From: Opitutales bacterium
GTDB taxonomy: Bacteria; Verrucomicrobiota; Verrucomicrobiia; Opitutales; Oceanipulchritudinaceae
DNA: 55,502 nt
Assembly: GCA_007133065.1 (NCBI GenBank)
Contig: SLNJ01000035.1
Span: forward strand, 1-55,502
Reading direction: 5' to 3'
Below are positions 42,103-50,854 of the stretch, piece after piece. A program made the translations under genes and the position numbers. The notes beneath the pieces are model-generated. The model saw nothing but the letters and a program-made list of their open reading frames with translations. It made no database searches and was not told the origin of the DNA. The stretch's first letter is position 1. Each line of letters opens with the position of its first letter.

Positions 42103-42206
42103 TCGAGATTCCGAAGGGAGAATAACTGGCTCATGACACTCACCGGTGTGACGGTAGCACATCGAAATGCACGGATGCAAGCGTCCCGCGCCGCCATGGA
42201 GAGGTT

Positions 42207-42413
42207 CCGTCCTGGAATAGGACGACACGTTTTGAAGGTGCTTCTCGGATTTTTGTGGGCCAGGCGGAGGCGGGTCAACTCGATGGCTCGGCTGGGGATT
42301 GAGCCGGTCGAGTCGTCATTGGCTGGTGGAGTCAGCGGCAACCCGCCGCTGCCGTGGGGGCCACCCGGCGCGGAAACCATGCATCCTGTGTCAAAAGCCT
42401 CGATCAGGACTCG
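42207..42413. repeat. 207-base non-coding repeat element with inverted-repeat ends
   Basis: The left end CCGTCCTGGAATAGG and right end GATCAGGACTCG both recur at 29522-29558. GTCCTG near the left end and CAGGAC near the right end are inverted. The interior is non-coding with the GC hairpin GGCAACCCGCCGCTGCC. It lies in the 374-base gap between the CapD-like and YugP-like genes, which are divergent, so promoters must also be here (42103-42206 and 42414-42476). Confidence 0.6.
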
Positions 42414-42476
42414 ACAATTTATGGGAACTCAATGATTTTCGGGCGGTAGAATACGAGAGCACACCATAGTCAGCTT

Positions 42477-43142
42477 ATGATTTATTTTCTATTACTGATC
42501 ATTGTTCCGGCGATTGTCGGAATGTGGGCCCAGATGAAGGTGTCCGGGACATACCGGCGCTTCTCGCAAGTTGGGTCGCGCAGCGGGATCACCGGGCGGG
42601 AGGCCGCCGAATACGTGATGCGGAAGGCTGGGATCACGGACGTTGAGATCACGCGGTGCCGGGGCCACCTGACCGACCACTACGACCCCAGGCACAAACG
42701 CCTGGTGCTCTCCGAGGAGAATTATCACGGTCACAGCCTGGCGGCGCTCGGCGTGGCGGCACACGAAGCCGGCCACGCGATCCAGCACCACGTCGGGTAC
42801 GCCATGCTGAAGGCGCGCATGGCGCTGGTCCCGATTACGACGCTCGCGTCCCAGATGCTGCCGTTTGTGATCATCGGCGGATTCTTCTTCCAGATGATGG
42901 GGCTGATCAAACTCGGCGTGCTCGTGTACCTGGTGCTGACTGTGTTTCAACTCATCACGCTGCCGGTCGAATTCGACGCCACACGCAGGGCGAAGGGCGA
43001 ACTGGTCAATCTCGGCATTTTGGAGCGGGGTGAAATGGTCGGCGTCAACAAGACGCTCGACGCGGCGGCTCTGACGTACGTGGCCGCATTCGTCGCATCG
43101 CTCGGCAACTTGATCTACCTCTTCCTGCTGACGCGCCGGTAG
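42477..43142 (+). CDS. YugP-family zinc metallopeptidase
   Basis: 221 residues, matching the family's length. It starts with a membrane helix (MIYFLLLIIVPAIVGMW) and the conserved YRRFSQVGSRSGITGREAAE segment. The zinc motif AAHEAGHAIQH (H96, E97, H100) is preceded by HLTDHYDPRHKRLVLSE. Two more hydrophobic segments follow, then PVEFDATRRA and ALTYVAAFVASLG. The family is annotated as neutral zinc metallopeptidase; its substrates are not known. No partner is near. Confidence 0.92.
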   Translation: MIYFLLLIIVPAIVGMWAQMKVSGTYRRFSQVGSRSGITGREAAEYVMRKAGITDVEITRCRGHLTDHYDPRHKRLVLSEENYHGHSLAALGVAAHEAGHAIQHHVGYAMLKARMALVPITTLASQMLPFVIIGGFFFQMMGLIKLGVLVYLVLTVFQLITLPVEFDATRRAKGELVNLGILERGEMVGVNKTLDAAALTYVAAFVASLGNLIYLFLLTRR

Positions 43143-43486
43143 ACAGCGCGGAGAGCGGAAGCGGGAGGCAGAGGGCGTGTCGGGGGAGCGAGCTGCGGAG
43201 CTGCGGAGCTGCAGAGCGGCGGAGGGCGTGAGAGTGAGCGGGGAAGAGGGGGAAGGAGAAGGGAGACAGGGGACGTGTCGAGTTGTCGAGCAACCGGGGC
43301 GCCGTTCGTCCCCAAATGGCGCTCGGGCAAGCCATCTTGGGGTCGGAATCGGAATCGCTGCCGGGTCTCCAAATCGAAGTAATCTGTTCCACTGGAATTA
43401 TTTCGATTCCCGTCGGGATCCCGATTTCGATTTGGACCTGGATTTATCTGCGCAACGCGCGCTGTGGATGTCCTGAAACGTTCGTC
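43143..43486. other. Non-coding gap: purine-rich tract, 8-base tandem repeat and a CCCGATTTCGATTT motif
   Basis: Of these 344 bases, 43143-43280 are strongly purine-rich. Within them GAGCTGCG repeats three to four times at 43190-43221, then GGGGAAGAGGGGGAAGGAGA. Bases 43407-43445 (TCGATTCCCGTCGGGATCCC onward) resemble 53684-53725. No gene is supported; this gap separates YugP from the convergent PilC gene. Confidence 0.5.
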
Positions 43487-44665
43487 TTACCCCGCGACGA
43501 CGCTGGAGAGTTCGAAGATCGGCAGGAACATTGCCATGACGATGCCGCCGATGACGACTCCGAGGAAGCAGATGAGCAGGGGTTCCATGAGTGACGTCAG
43601 TCCGTCCACGGTGGTCTCGATCTCGGCGTCGTAGAAGTCGGAGATCTTGTTCATCATGCCGTCGACGTTGCCGGTCTGTTCTCCGGCCTTTGCCATATGT
43701 TTGACCGTGGGCGGAAAGTACGGATCGGCGGCGACCACTTCGGAGAGCTGCCCGCCCTGGCTGACCTGGCGGGAGATTTCCGAGCACGCTGACTCGATGA
43801 AGGTGTTGTTGCTCGCCTTGGAGACGATCTCGAGCGCCCGAAGAATGGGTACCCCGCTCCGGAGGAGGATGGCGTAGGTGCGGCAGAAGCGTGAGAGAGC
43901 GATCTTCTGGGTCAAGTCTCCCAGGACCGGCATGCGAAATACGGTCTGGTCCTTGATATACCGCCCCCGCGGCGTCTTGACCGCTCGCTGCAGGACCTTG
44001 AAGAGAATCACCGCCGCGATGATAATGATGATGATGTAACTCTTCAGGAAGTTCGAGAAATCGATCAGCAGCTGGGTCGGAGCGGGAAGGTCCTGGCCGA
44101 AGCTTTCGAACATCTCCGCGAAGACCGGGATCACGAAAATAAGCAGGACGTTGACGAGCGCTATGGCGAGGCCGATAACCGCAACCGGGTAGGTGAGGGC
44201 GCTCTTGACCTTCTTCTGGAGGGCGAGGGTGCTCTCGAAATAGACCGCAACCTTCGCGAGGATCGGTGCGAGCCCGCCGGAAGCCTCCCCCGCTTCCACC
44301 ATGGATACGAACAGGTTCGGGAAGGCGTTGGGGAACTTGCGGGCGGCATCGGAGAACGCCGTGCCGCTGGAAACATCGGTCCGGACCTCCCGGATGATGA
44401 TGCGAAATACCGGATCTTCGGTCTGTTCTTCGAGTGCTTCCAGGCCGGAGACGAGGGGAAGCCCCGCTTCGAGCATCGAAGCCAATTGCTGCGTAAAAAC
44501 GGTCAGCGAATCGAGCTTGATCTTTTTCTTGTGCGCCTGCTTCTCGTACGCTTTCTGTTTGGCGAGGCGTTGGCCTTCCCAAAAGCCGACTTTTTTCTTC
44601 CCTGCTCCGGAGGAGGCGCGCGATCTTCCGACGGAGGGAGCACTGCTGGAGGTGACGATAGCCAT
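43487..44665 (-). CDS. pilC: Type II secretion/type IV pilus inner-membrane platform protein (PilC/GspF)
   Basis: 392 residues from ATG 44665. Two GspF repeats are clear: TVFTQQLASMLEAGLPLVSG with FVSMVEAGEASGGLAPILAK, and later FCRTYAILLRSGVPILRALE with VKHMAKAGEQTGNVDGMMNK. Three membrane segments (after AVIGLAIALVNVLLIFV, IIIIAAVILFKV and LICFLGVVIGGIVMAMFLP) are typical. This protein couples the assembly ATPase to pilin extraction. Its ATPase partner is not in the window; the prepilin at 55103 and the ExeA/GspB-like genes probably belong to the same machinery. Confidence 0.93.
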   Translation of the reverse strand: MAIVTSSSAPSVGRSRASSGAGKKKVGFWEGQRLAKQKAYEKQAHKKKIKLDSLTVFTQQLASMLEAGLPLVSGLEALEEQTEDPVFRIIIREVRTDVSSGTAFSDAARKFPNAFPNLFVSMVEAGEASGGLAPILAKVAVYFESTLALQKKVKSALTYPVAVIGLAIALVNVLLIFVIPVFAEMFESFGQDLPAPTQLLIDFSNFLKSYIIIIIIAAVILFKVLQRAVKTPRGRYIKDQTVFRMPVLGDLTQKIALSRFCRTYAILLRSGVPILRALEIVSKASNNTFIESACSEISRQVSQGGQLSEVVAADPYFPPTVKHMAKAGEQTGNVDGMMNKISDFYDAEIETTVDGLTSLMEPLLICFLGVVIGGIVMAMFLPIFELSSVVAG

Positions 44666-44838
44666 AAGCAATTTAGAGTCGAATGCTGAGGGTCGGATAG
44701 AGATGACGAGTCAAGTCTATCCGATACAAACACGAATCCGTGGAAAAGATAAAGCTTTTTCCTGAAGGGTTCCAGCGGAATTTTCCTTGACCCCTCACGC
44801 GCCCCAGGCATGTGTAAGGGGATTGTCTCCGGATCCGG

Positions 44839-44912
44839 GCGGGTATAGTTCAGTGGTAGAACACCAGCCTTCCAAGCTGGCTACGTGAGTTCGATTCTCA
44901 CTACCCGCACCA
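44839..44912 (+). tRNA. tRNA-Gly (anticodon UCC)
   Basis: A full cloverleaf can be folded: acceptor stem GCGGGTA with TACCCGC, D arm with AGTGGTAGAA, anticodon stem-loop CCAGC-CTTCCAA-GCTGG giving anticodon TCC, and T arm GTGAG-TTCGATT-CTCAC. Discriminator A is followed by an encoded CCA (44910-44912). A TTGACC at 44787 could be part of a -35 box but no good -10 was found at normal spacing. Confidence 0.97.
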
Positions 44913-45146
44913 GGCTCCGGTCTCCGGCTCCGGAGCTTCACCGGGATACGAAACCCGGCTGAAGCCTGACATGTCCGCCGTAGTCCCGAAGGGCGGAAGC
45001 GGAAGGCTTTGCGAAAGAGGAAGCCGCGACTCCAACAGGACCCACGCCCCGTCGAAGTCCGAATGAAAATGATAGTACCGCGGGGGCCTGTTTCGGGCGC
45101 TGCAGATTGAGTTGTCAGCCGGCGCCCCCCCTGTTTGCATTGCGCG

Positions 45147-46574
45147 ATGGGCACAAACAACCTGAAGATCGTCGTCATCGGTGCGGGAAGCTTCTTTTTT
45201 GGCCGGCAGGTCATCTGGGCGGCACAGAAACTGGAGGGGTTGCGCGGTTGCGCGCTGACGCTCGTGGACACCGATCCGGAGCATTTGGAGAAGATGGTGC
45301 GCCTGGGCCGGATGGCCGCGGAGTCGGCCGGATCCGGGACCCGGGTGGAAGGGGCCGACGATTACCGGGAAGCGCTGCCCGGGGCCGACTTCGTGGTCCT
45401 GAGTTTTTCCGAGCGCAACGCCCATTACCGGGAGATCGACTGCCGTATTTCCGCGCGCTACGGGATCCGGATGTGTTCCGGTGACACGATCGGGCCGGGA
45501 GGCGTCTTCCGGGCGATGCGGGAGCTGCCGAAGATCCTGGAGATCGCCGCCGCGGTCGAGGAGCATTGCCCGGACGCCTGGCTGATCAATTACGTGAATC
45601 CCTCCGCGGTAATGGGAATCGGGTTGATGCGGCATTCGGGCGCCAGGACATTCGCCCTGTGCGATTCCCATCACCTGCCTGGCAAGAAGCGGGCGTATTT
45701 GAGAATGCTCGGTCTGCCGCAGGACGATCTGGAGTCTCTGGATATGCGTATTGCCGGCGTGAACCACTTCACATTCATGCTGAGCGCCCACTACAAGGGG
45801 GAGGACATTCGCCCGCAGATACGGGAGGCGTTCCGCCGACTCGGGCGCGAGGAGCGCGATGACGGGTACTCGAAGGCGCGGTTCAACAACTTCATCACAG
45901 CGCAGTTGAGTGACCTTTTCGGGGCGATCCCGACCTGTACCGGTCACACGAAGGAGTATCTTCCATTCTACCAGGGCCGCGGTGCGATCTGCGAACCGAT
46001 CCCGTCGCTCGCCGTATTCGACGCCCGGGAGCGCGCGCGGGGAACCGCGGTGATGTGGGAAGAGATCGACGACTATATTTCGGGCAAAAAGCCGATGGAT
46101 GGGTTCTTTGAGAAATACCGGTCGGATCACGCCACCGATATCATCCAGACAATGGTGACCGGCAACGGGCGCCATTACTTTATCAACCGGCCGAATTGCG
46201 ACTGTGCCGAGGGCGGCGGGCGGGCCGTTGAGAATCTCCCTGAGGATGCCTTCCTCGAGCTCGAGTGCCGGCTCGATGCCGGCGGGCCGCGCCCGCTCCC
46301 GGTCGGGTCGTTTCCGCTCGGCCTTCGCTCCTTGCAAATGCAGATTCTCGACGTGCACGAACTGACCGTGGAGGCGATCGTGCGCCGGGATCGGCGCCTG
46401 CTCGTGCGGGCTCTCGCGCTCGATCCGCTCGTCCAGTCGATCGCGACCGCCGAAGCGGTTATCGACGACCTCTTTGCCGCCCAGCGCCCGGTACTCGGCG
46501 CGTGGTCAGACGCGGAATCATCCGACTCTGAAACCGCCTCCGCCACCACCGCCACGGCGCCCCAGCTTTATTAA
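45147..46574 (+). CDS. GH4-family NAD/Mn-dependent glycosidase (alpha-glucosidase/galactosidase/galacturonidase type)
   Basis: 475 residues. The NAD-binding start VVIGAGSFFFGRQVIWAAQK fits family GH4, which uses an oxidation-elimination mechanism with NAD and Mn(II). Further family features are SFSERNAHYREIDC, GDTIGPGGVFRAMRELPKIL, NYVNPSAVMGIGLM, LCDSHHLPGKK, with its metal-binding Cys and His, and VNHFTFM. The exact sugar (alpha-glucoside, galactoside, glucuronide or galacturonide) is not determined; the CDSHH form is commonest among alpha-galacturonidase-like members. ATG 45147 is preferred over a TTG at 45135. It stands alone downstream of tRNA-Gly. Confidence 0.88.
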   Translation: MGTNNLKIVVIGAGSFFFGRQVIWAAQKLEGLRGCALTLVDTDPEHLEKMVRLGRMAAESAGSGTRVEGADDYREALPGADFVVLSFSERNAHYREIDCRISARYGIRMCSGDTIGPGGVFRAMRELPKILEIAAAVEEHCPDAWLINYVNPSAVMGIGLMRHSGARTFALCDSHHLPGKKRAYLRMLGLPQDDLESLDMRIAGVNHFTFMLSAHYKGEDIRPQIREAFRRLGREERDDGYSKARFNNFITAQLSDLFGAIPTCTGHTKEYLPFYQGRGAICEPIPSLAVFDARERARGTAVMWEEIDDYISGKKPMDGFFEKYRSDHATDIIQTMVTGNGRHYFINRPNCDCAEGGGRAVENLPEDAFLELECRLDAGGPRPLPVGSFPLGLRSLQMQILDVHELTVEAIVRRDRRLLVRALALDPLVQSIATAEAVIDDLFAAQRPVLGAWSDAESSDSETASATTATAPQLY

Positions 46575-46615
46575 GCCTCGCGGACCGGGGCGGACCAGGG
46601 GCGCGGATTTTCGAA

Positions 46616-47083
46616 TTAGTGCGTGCGGTCGGGATCGCCGCCCTCGAATCCGTATCGATCGAGCATGTCGTCAACCAGCGCGGGGAGGGGGGACCCCGGT
46701 TCGGCCATGGCACAACAGTGGAGGTAGCCGACTGCATTGCGCCAGTCGGTCGCCCGTCCCTGTCGCTGGAGCCATGCGAAGAACCGGTCAAGCCCCGCTG
46801 TCCAGGCGTCGAGCGCGTAGTCCGACTCGTCGACCACTTGAACGAACTCGGACCACACCGCGTCGGCGGGACGGTTTTCGGCTCGCGTGGTGCGGAGGAG
46901 CGCCCGGATCGCTTCGTTCAACTGCCGTGGGTCGGCAGCGGCTTCCGTGAGCGCGAGCACGGCGGACTCCGGCAGGCCGGCGTCGATCGCATGCTCGAGG
47001 CCGGAGCGCCACGCCATCTGCACGGCGCCGGTCGCGGGAGCTTTGCGATTGAGGAGATCTTGCAGCTGTTGAGAAAGCGCCAT
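46616..47083 (-). CDS. Hypothetical protein
   Basis: 155 residues, mostly helical and acidic (MALSQQLQDLLNRKAPATGA at the start, then AWTAGLDRFFAWLQRQGRAT and YLHCCAMAEPG). No domain is recognised. Codon use looks like the neighbours', and only 12 bases separate its ATG (47083) from that of the divergent rsmE gene, which suggests it is real. An upstream extension to 47167 would overlap rsmE. Confidence 0.55.
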   Translation of the reverse strand: MALSQQLQDLLNRKAPATGAVQMAWRSGLEHAIDAGLPESAVLALTEAAADPRQLNEAIRALLRTTRAENRPADAVWSEFVQVVDESDYALDAWTAGLDRFFAWLQRQGRATDWRNAVGYLHCCAMAEPGSPLPALVDDMLDRYGFEGGDPDRTH

Positions 47084-47095
47084 AACAACGAGTGC

Positions 47096-47842
47096 ATGAA
47101 TCTGATCCTCTTCGAGGAAGCTGTCGAGAATTGTGTTCTGTCCGCCCCGGATGCCCGGTTTCAGCACATCCGGCGGGTCCTGCGGCGGGGCGTAGGGGAT
47201 TCGGTCGATGTCGGCGTGGTGAACGGGCCGCGCGGCGCGGCGCGGGTGGAGGCCATCGATGCTGAGGGCTGCCGGTTGCGGTTTACCTGGGGCGCCGAAC
47301 CGTCAGAATTATACCCGTGCGATGCGTGGATCGCGCTTCCGCGGCCTGCTGCCGCGCGGCGCATTCTGAGAGAGTGTGCCAGCCTGGGGGTTCGGCGGCT
47401 CGTGTTTTTTGGCGGAGCAAAGGGAGAGGGAGATTACGCGACGGCCAGGTTGTGGCGTGAGCGCGCGTGGCGCGAGCACTTGTGCGCCGGGGCTGCGCAG
47501 GCCTTCCATACGCGGATCCCCGAGGTATCGGTACACGCCGACCTGCGGGCTTCGCTTCGGACGCTCGACCCCGGGGGTCGGCGTATTGCACTCGATCTGT
47601 ACGAGGCCGAGCATCCGTTGACGGAAGCGTGCAGCGGGGCGGCTGAACTCTGCCTCGCGATCGGAGCGGAACGCGGCTGGAGCGCGGGGGAGCGGGATCT
47701 GCTTCGCGAACACGATTTCGTATTGTGTCACCTGGGAGAACGCGCGTTGCGAAGCGACACCGCCTGCATCGCAGCGGTCGGAGCGGCGGCCGCGGCGTGC
47801 GGATGGTGGGAGCGACCCTGGCGACCGCAGGACCGGAGCTGA
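47096..47842 (+). CDS. rsmE: 16S rRNA m3U1498 methyltransferase RsmE
   Basis: 248 residues of the SPOUT fold. The N-terminal PUA-like part has FQHIRRVLRRGVGDSVDV. The knot region has ASLGVRRLVFFGGAKGEGDY and, near the end, IGAERGWSAGERDLLREHDF and HLGERALRSDTACIAAVG, equivalent to the RsmE GPEGGFSxxE and LGxRILRxETA motifs. GPEGG is changed to GAERG and ETA to DTA, so it is a divergent member. A frame from 46619 covers the neighbouring gene and is discarded. Confidence 0.85.
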   Translation: MNLILFEEAVENCVLSAPDARFQHIRRVLRRGVGDSVDVGVVNGPRGAARVEAIDAEGCRLRFTWGAEPSELYPCDAWIALPRPAAARRILRECASLGVRRLVFFGGAKGEGDYATARLWRERAWREHLCAGAAQAFHTRIPEVSVHADLRASLRTLDPGGRRIALDLYEAEHPLTEACSGAAELCLAIGAERGWSAGERDLLREHDFVLCHLGERALRSDTACIAAVGAAAAACGWWERPWRPQDRS

Positions 47843-47895
47843 TATTCCTCAAAACGGCATTGCCTTCGCGCGCGCGATTTCTGAAATCGTGTCGC

Positions 47896-48504
47896 ATGCA
47901 TCTTGTTTGCCTGGATCTTGAGGGCGTGCTTCTTCCGGAATTTTGGATCGCGGTGGCGGAGTCCACCGGCATCGATGCGCTTAGGCGCACGACGCGCGAT
48001 GAGCCCGATTACGACGCGCTGATGCGCTACCGCCTGGAGATCCTCCATCGCCACAATTTAACGCTGCCTCGGATCTACGAATCTATCCAGCACCTCGAAC
48101 CGCTTCCCGGAGCCGTTGCGTTCACCAAGTGGCTGATGCAGACCAACCGGCTCATCGTGCTCTCCGATACCTTCGTGCAGTTTGCCTCCCCGCTCATGGC
48201 ACAACTCGGGAATCCGACGCTCTTCTGTCATCAACTGCAGGTCGATGGAGACGGGGTCATTCAGGGATATCGTCTGCGCCAGCCCGATCAGAAACGCAAA
48301 GCCGTCGAGGCGCTTCGTGGACTCAACTTCAGCGTTATCGCCGCCGGCGATTCATATAATGACCTGAGCATGCTCGAGGCGGCCGACCATGGTATCCTCT
48401 TCCGGCCTCCCGAGTCCTTGCGCAACGAATATCCCCGCTTCCCGGTCTGCGACGACCACGAGGCGCTTCGCATCGCTCTCGAGGAGCTGTTCGCCCGCGG
48501 GTGA
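47896..48504 (+). CDS. thrH: ThrH-type phosphoserine phosphatase / homoserine phosphotransferase
   Basis: 202 residues of the HAD superfamily. The first motif reads VCLDLEGVLLPEFWIAVAES, with Glu in place of the usual second Asp as in ThrH. Further HAD motifs are IVLSDTFVQFA, KRKAVEALRGLNF and AAGDSYNDLSMLEAADHG. ThrH from Pseudomonas dephosphorylates phosphoserine and moves the phosphate to homoserine. It could serve serine or threonine synthesis here. It converges with the cmk gene. Confidence 0.9.
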   Translation: MHLVCLDLEGVLLPEFWIAVAESTGIDALRRTTRDEPDYDALMRYRLEILHRHNLTLPRIYESIQHLEPLPGAVAFTKWLMQTNRLIVLSDTFVQFASPLMAQLGNPTLFCHQLQVDGDGVIQGYRLRQPDQKRKAVEALRGLNFSVIAAGDSYNDLSMLEAADHGILFRPPESLRNEYPRFPVCDDHEALRIALEELFARG

Positions 48505-48558
48505 AAGGGCTGGGGCTCCGGCTCCCCGAACCTCCGAACAGCCCTGACCACAAACACG

Positions 48559-49242
48559 CTATCGGGAACCCCGGCGGTTCCATTCGCGCCGCACCCGGGC
48601 CACGATCTCCGCGACGACCTCGGGGAGGGTCAGGGTGGTGGTGTCGATGCGGGTTGCATCCGCGGGGCACGTTAGGGGTGCGGCGGGCCGTTCGCGGTCC
48701 ATGGCGTCGCGTTCGGGGATCGTATCCTCCTCGCCGTCGCCCGACCGGCGTCGGATCCGCGTCGCGTCGTCGGCTTCAAGGAAGAATTTGAACGGCGCGT
48801 CCGGGAAGACGACGGAGCCGATATCGCGACCCTCGAGGATCACTCCGAGAAACCCGGCCTCGCGCGCGACCGCGACCTGGTGCCGTTGTTGGGCGAGGAC
48901 ACTTTGGCGCAACTCCGGCCGCGCCGCGAACCGTGAGACGTTCCGGTTGACGGCGGCCGCGCGCAGCTCGTCCGGGGCGATGCGACGTCCGTTCACACAG
49001 ATGCGGGCGTCCCGTCCGTCGATCTCGGTGTGCAGGCGGAGTTTCTGGAGAAACGCTTGGAGGGCGCCGGGCGCATCGGGATTGAGGCCGTCCTGCAACG
49101 CGGCTGCAGTGATCGCGCGATAATAGGACCCGGTGTCGACGTAGAGGAGATCCAGCTCCTCTGCGACCGCGCGCGAGGTGGTGGATTTTCCGGAGGCAGC
49201 GCCGCCGTCGACCGCAATGACGAGAAAAGGAGCCTCTTTCAT
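48559..49242 (-). CDS. cmk: Cytidylate kinase
   Basis: 227 residues from ATG 49242. FLVIAVDGGAASGKSTTSRA is the P-loop, followed by VDTGSYYRAITAAALQDG, LEGRDIGSVVFPDAPFKFFL and the lid Arg-rich RIRRR. Phosphorylates CMP and dCMP. Position after aroA (181 bases) fits the common aroA-cmk-rpsA order seen in many bacteria. Frames to 49449 are shadows. Confidence 0.93.
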   Translation of the reverse strand: MKEAPFLVIAVDGGAASGKSTTSRAVAEELDLLYVDTGSYYRAITAAALQDGLNPDAPGALQAFLQKLRLHTEIDGRDARICVNGRRIAPDELRAAAVNRNVSRFAARPELRQSVLAQQRHQVAVAREAGFLGVILEGRDIGSVVFPDAPFKFFLEADDATRIRRRSGDGEEDTIPERDAMDRERPAAPLTCPADATRIDTTTLTLPEVVAEIVARVRREWNRRGSR

Positions 49243-49423
49243 GATCTTATCGTGGTGCTGCCCGACGGAGAGAGAGCCGGGAAGCACCACGAAAACATAA
49301 GGGGGGATTGTGTCCAAGACATTCCTTGATGGAAAACGGCTCCGCCGCAGCGCGTAGCAAGAAGACTGGAGCGCCAGTGCCGATATCGGGCGGGGTTCGA
49401 AACGCTTGTGCCACCATTCCAGG

Positions 49424-50854
49424 CTAACACTCCGGCATTTGCGAACCAACCCCGTCCCGCGGATGCAGATCGTCCAGAACCGCGAAAAACCCCGGGAATG
49501 TTTTCGCGCAGCAGCCGGGCTCGGCGATGCTCAGCCATGGTTCCCCATCGCCGAGCAGGTCGTGGGCGCCGAGAATGGCGAAGCTCATGGCGATGCGGTG
49601 ATCGTCGTAGGTGTCGACTGTGAGGATTTCGCCCCGTTCCCGGGCGGCTGCCGCGGCCGCGCGGAGGGCATCGGGTCGGGGTGTGACGTGCAGCGCGCCG
49701 GGCTCCTCGCGCACGACTTGTTCGAGGCGGCGCAGCTCGGTCGCCATCGCGGCGATGCGATCGGTCTCCTGGTGGCGCGTGTGCCCGATCCCGGAGATGC
49801 TCGTCGGACCTTCGAGGAGGGGAGCGGCGGCGGCGAGTGTGAGGAAGGTGTCGGAGAACGCGTTGAAGTCGGCCGTGATTCCGCAGCGCTCCGGTCCGGC
49901 TCGGACGACCATGGCGGTGTCTGAGTCCGATTCGACGGCGATCAGCCCGTGCTCGCAGAGGAGGTCGACGAATCCCGCGTCGCCCTGCAGCGACCGATCG
50001 TCGGAGCGGATCCGCGGCAGCTGTACGCTCCCACCGCTGACGATCGGGAGCATCGCAAAATAGCTGGCTGCGGTGGCGTCGGGTTCGACGCGGTACTGGT
50101 CGCCGGCAGACTGCGGGAGGCGATAGGGTCCGTGCGGGATCGAATCGCCGGCTGCGTGGGGTGTGGATCCCGCATCTGTGGAGTCCCCGCGACCAAATTG
50201 CTTCATCATGTGGCGGGTCATCGCGACAAAGGGCTCCGAAACCGTCGATCCGGCGAGGGTGATGCGCAGGGGTGCGGTGGCGAGCGGAGCGACCATGAGG
50301 AGTGCGGACAGGATCTGGCTGCTCGCCGCGGCGTCGACCGTCAGCGATCCGCCCCGGAGCCCGGCGGTCTGCATTTTAAATGGAAAGTGCCACGGCTTCT
50401 CGCGGAACACGAATCGTGCGCCGGCGTCGGCGAGGGCGCGAAGCAGGCCCTCCATCGGCCGTTGGCGCATCGCCTCATCGCCGTCGAGGGCGAAATCCCC
50501 GTCGGGGGCAAGCGCGAGCATGGCGGTGAGGAATCGCGCCGCCGTGCCGGCGTTGCCGACGTCGAGGGTGGCGCGCTGAACCGGGATGCAACCGGCCTGT
50601 CCGCCCACGCGGATCCGCCGGGAGTGCGGATCCGGTTCAACCCGGAATCCGAGGCGCTGCAGGGCGGTGATCATGATCGTGGTATCGCGACTGAAAAGCG
50701 CGCCTTCAATCGCGACTTCCCCGTCGCCCAGGGCCGCCAGAATCAGAGCGCGGTTGGTGATGCTCTTGGATCCGGGCAGCGTTGCCATGCCCGCAGGCGG
50801 AAGGGCGAACGGTCGTATCGGGAGCGGATTCGGCAGCGCGGGTTCGGCGATCAT
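49424..50854 (-). CDS. aroA: 3-phosphoshikimate 1-carboxyvinyltransferase (EPSP synthase)
   Basis: 476 residues, slightly long for the family. Signatures: LPGSKSITNRALILAALGDG near the start, DVGNAGTAARFLTAMLAL, DGDEAMRQRPMEGLL, DAAASSQILSALLMVA and ISGIGHTRHQETDRIAAMAT, and DTYDDHRIAMSFAILG, each part of the phosphoenolpyruvate/shikimate site. It makes EPSP in aromatic amino acid synthesis. The segment GAGTAARF-equivalent, GNAGTAARF, has Ala after Asn-, as in class I enzymes. ATGA overlap with tyrA. Confidence 0.95.
   Translation of the reverse strand: MIAEPALPNPLPIRPFALPPAGMATLPGSKSITNRALILAALGDGEVAIEGALFSRDTTIMITALQRLGFRVEPDPHSRRIRVGGQAGCIPVQRATLDVGNAGTAARFLTAMLALAPDGDFALDGDEAMRQRPMEGLLRALADAGARFVFREKPWHFPFKMQTAGLRGGSLTVDAAASSQILSALLMVAPLATAPLRITLAGSTVSEPFVAMTRHMMKQFGRGDSTDAGSTPHAAGDSIPHGPYRLPQSAGDQYRVEPDATAASYFAMLPIVSGGSVQLPRIRSDDRSLQGDAGFVDLLCEHGLIAVESDSDTAMVVRAGPERCGITADFNAFSDTFLTLAAAAPLLEGPTSISGIGHTRHQETDRIAAMATELRRLEQVVREEPGALHVTPRPDALRAAAAAARERGEILTVDTYDDHRIAMSFAILGAHDLLGDGEPWLSIAEPGCCAKTFPGFFAVLDDLHPRDGVGSQMPEC

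Noticed and set aside
48505..48558. Bidirectional terminator between thrH and cmk
   Set aside because: GGGGCTCCGGCTCCCC looks palindromic but pairs only at its outer four bases, with no T-run.
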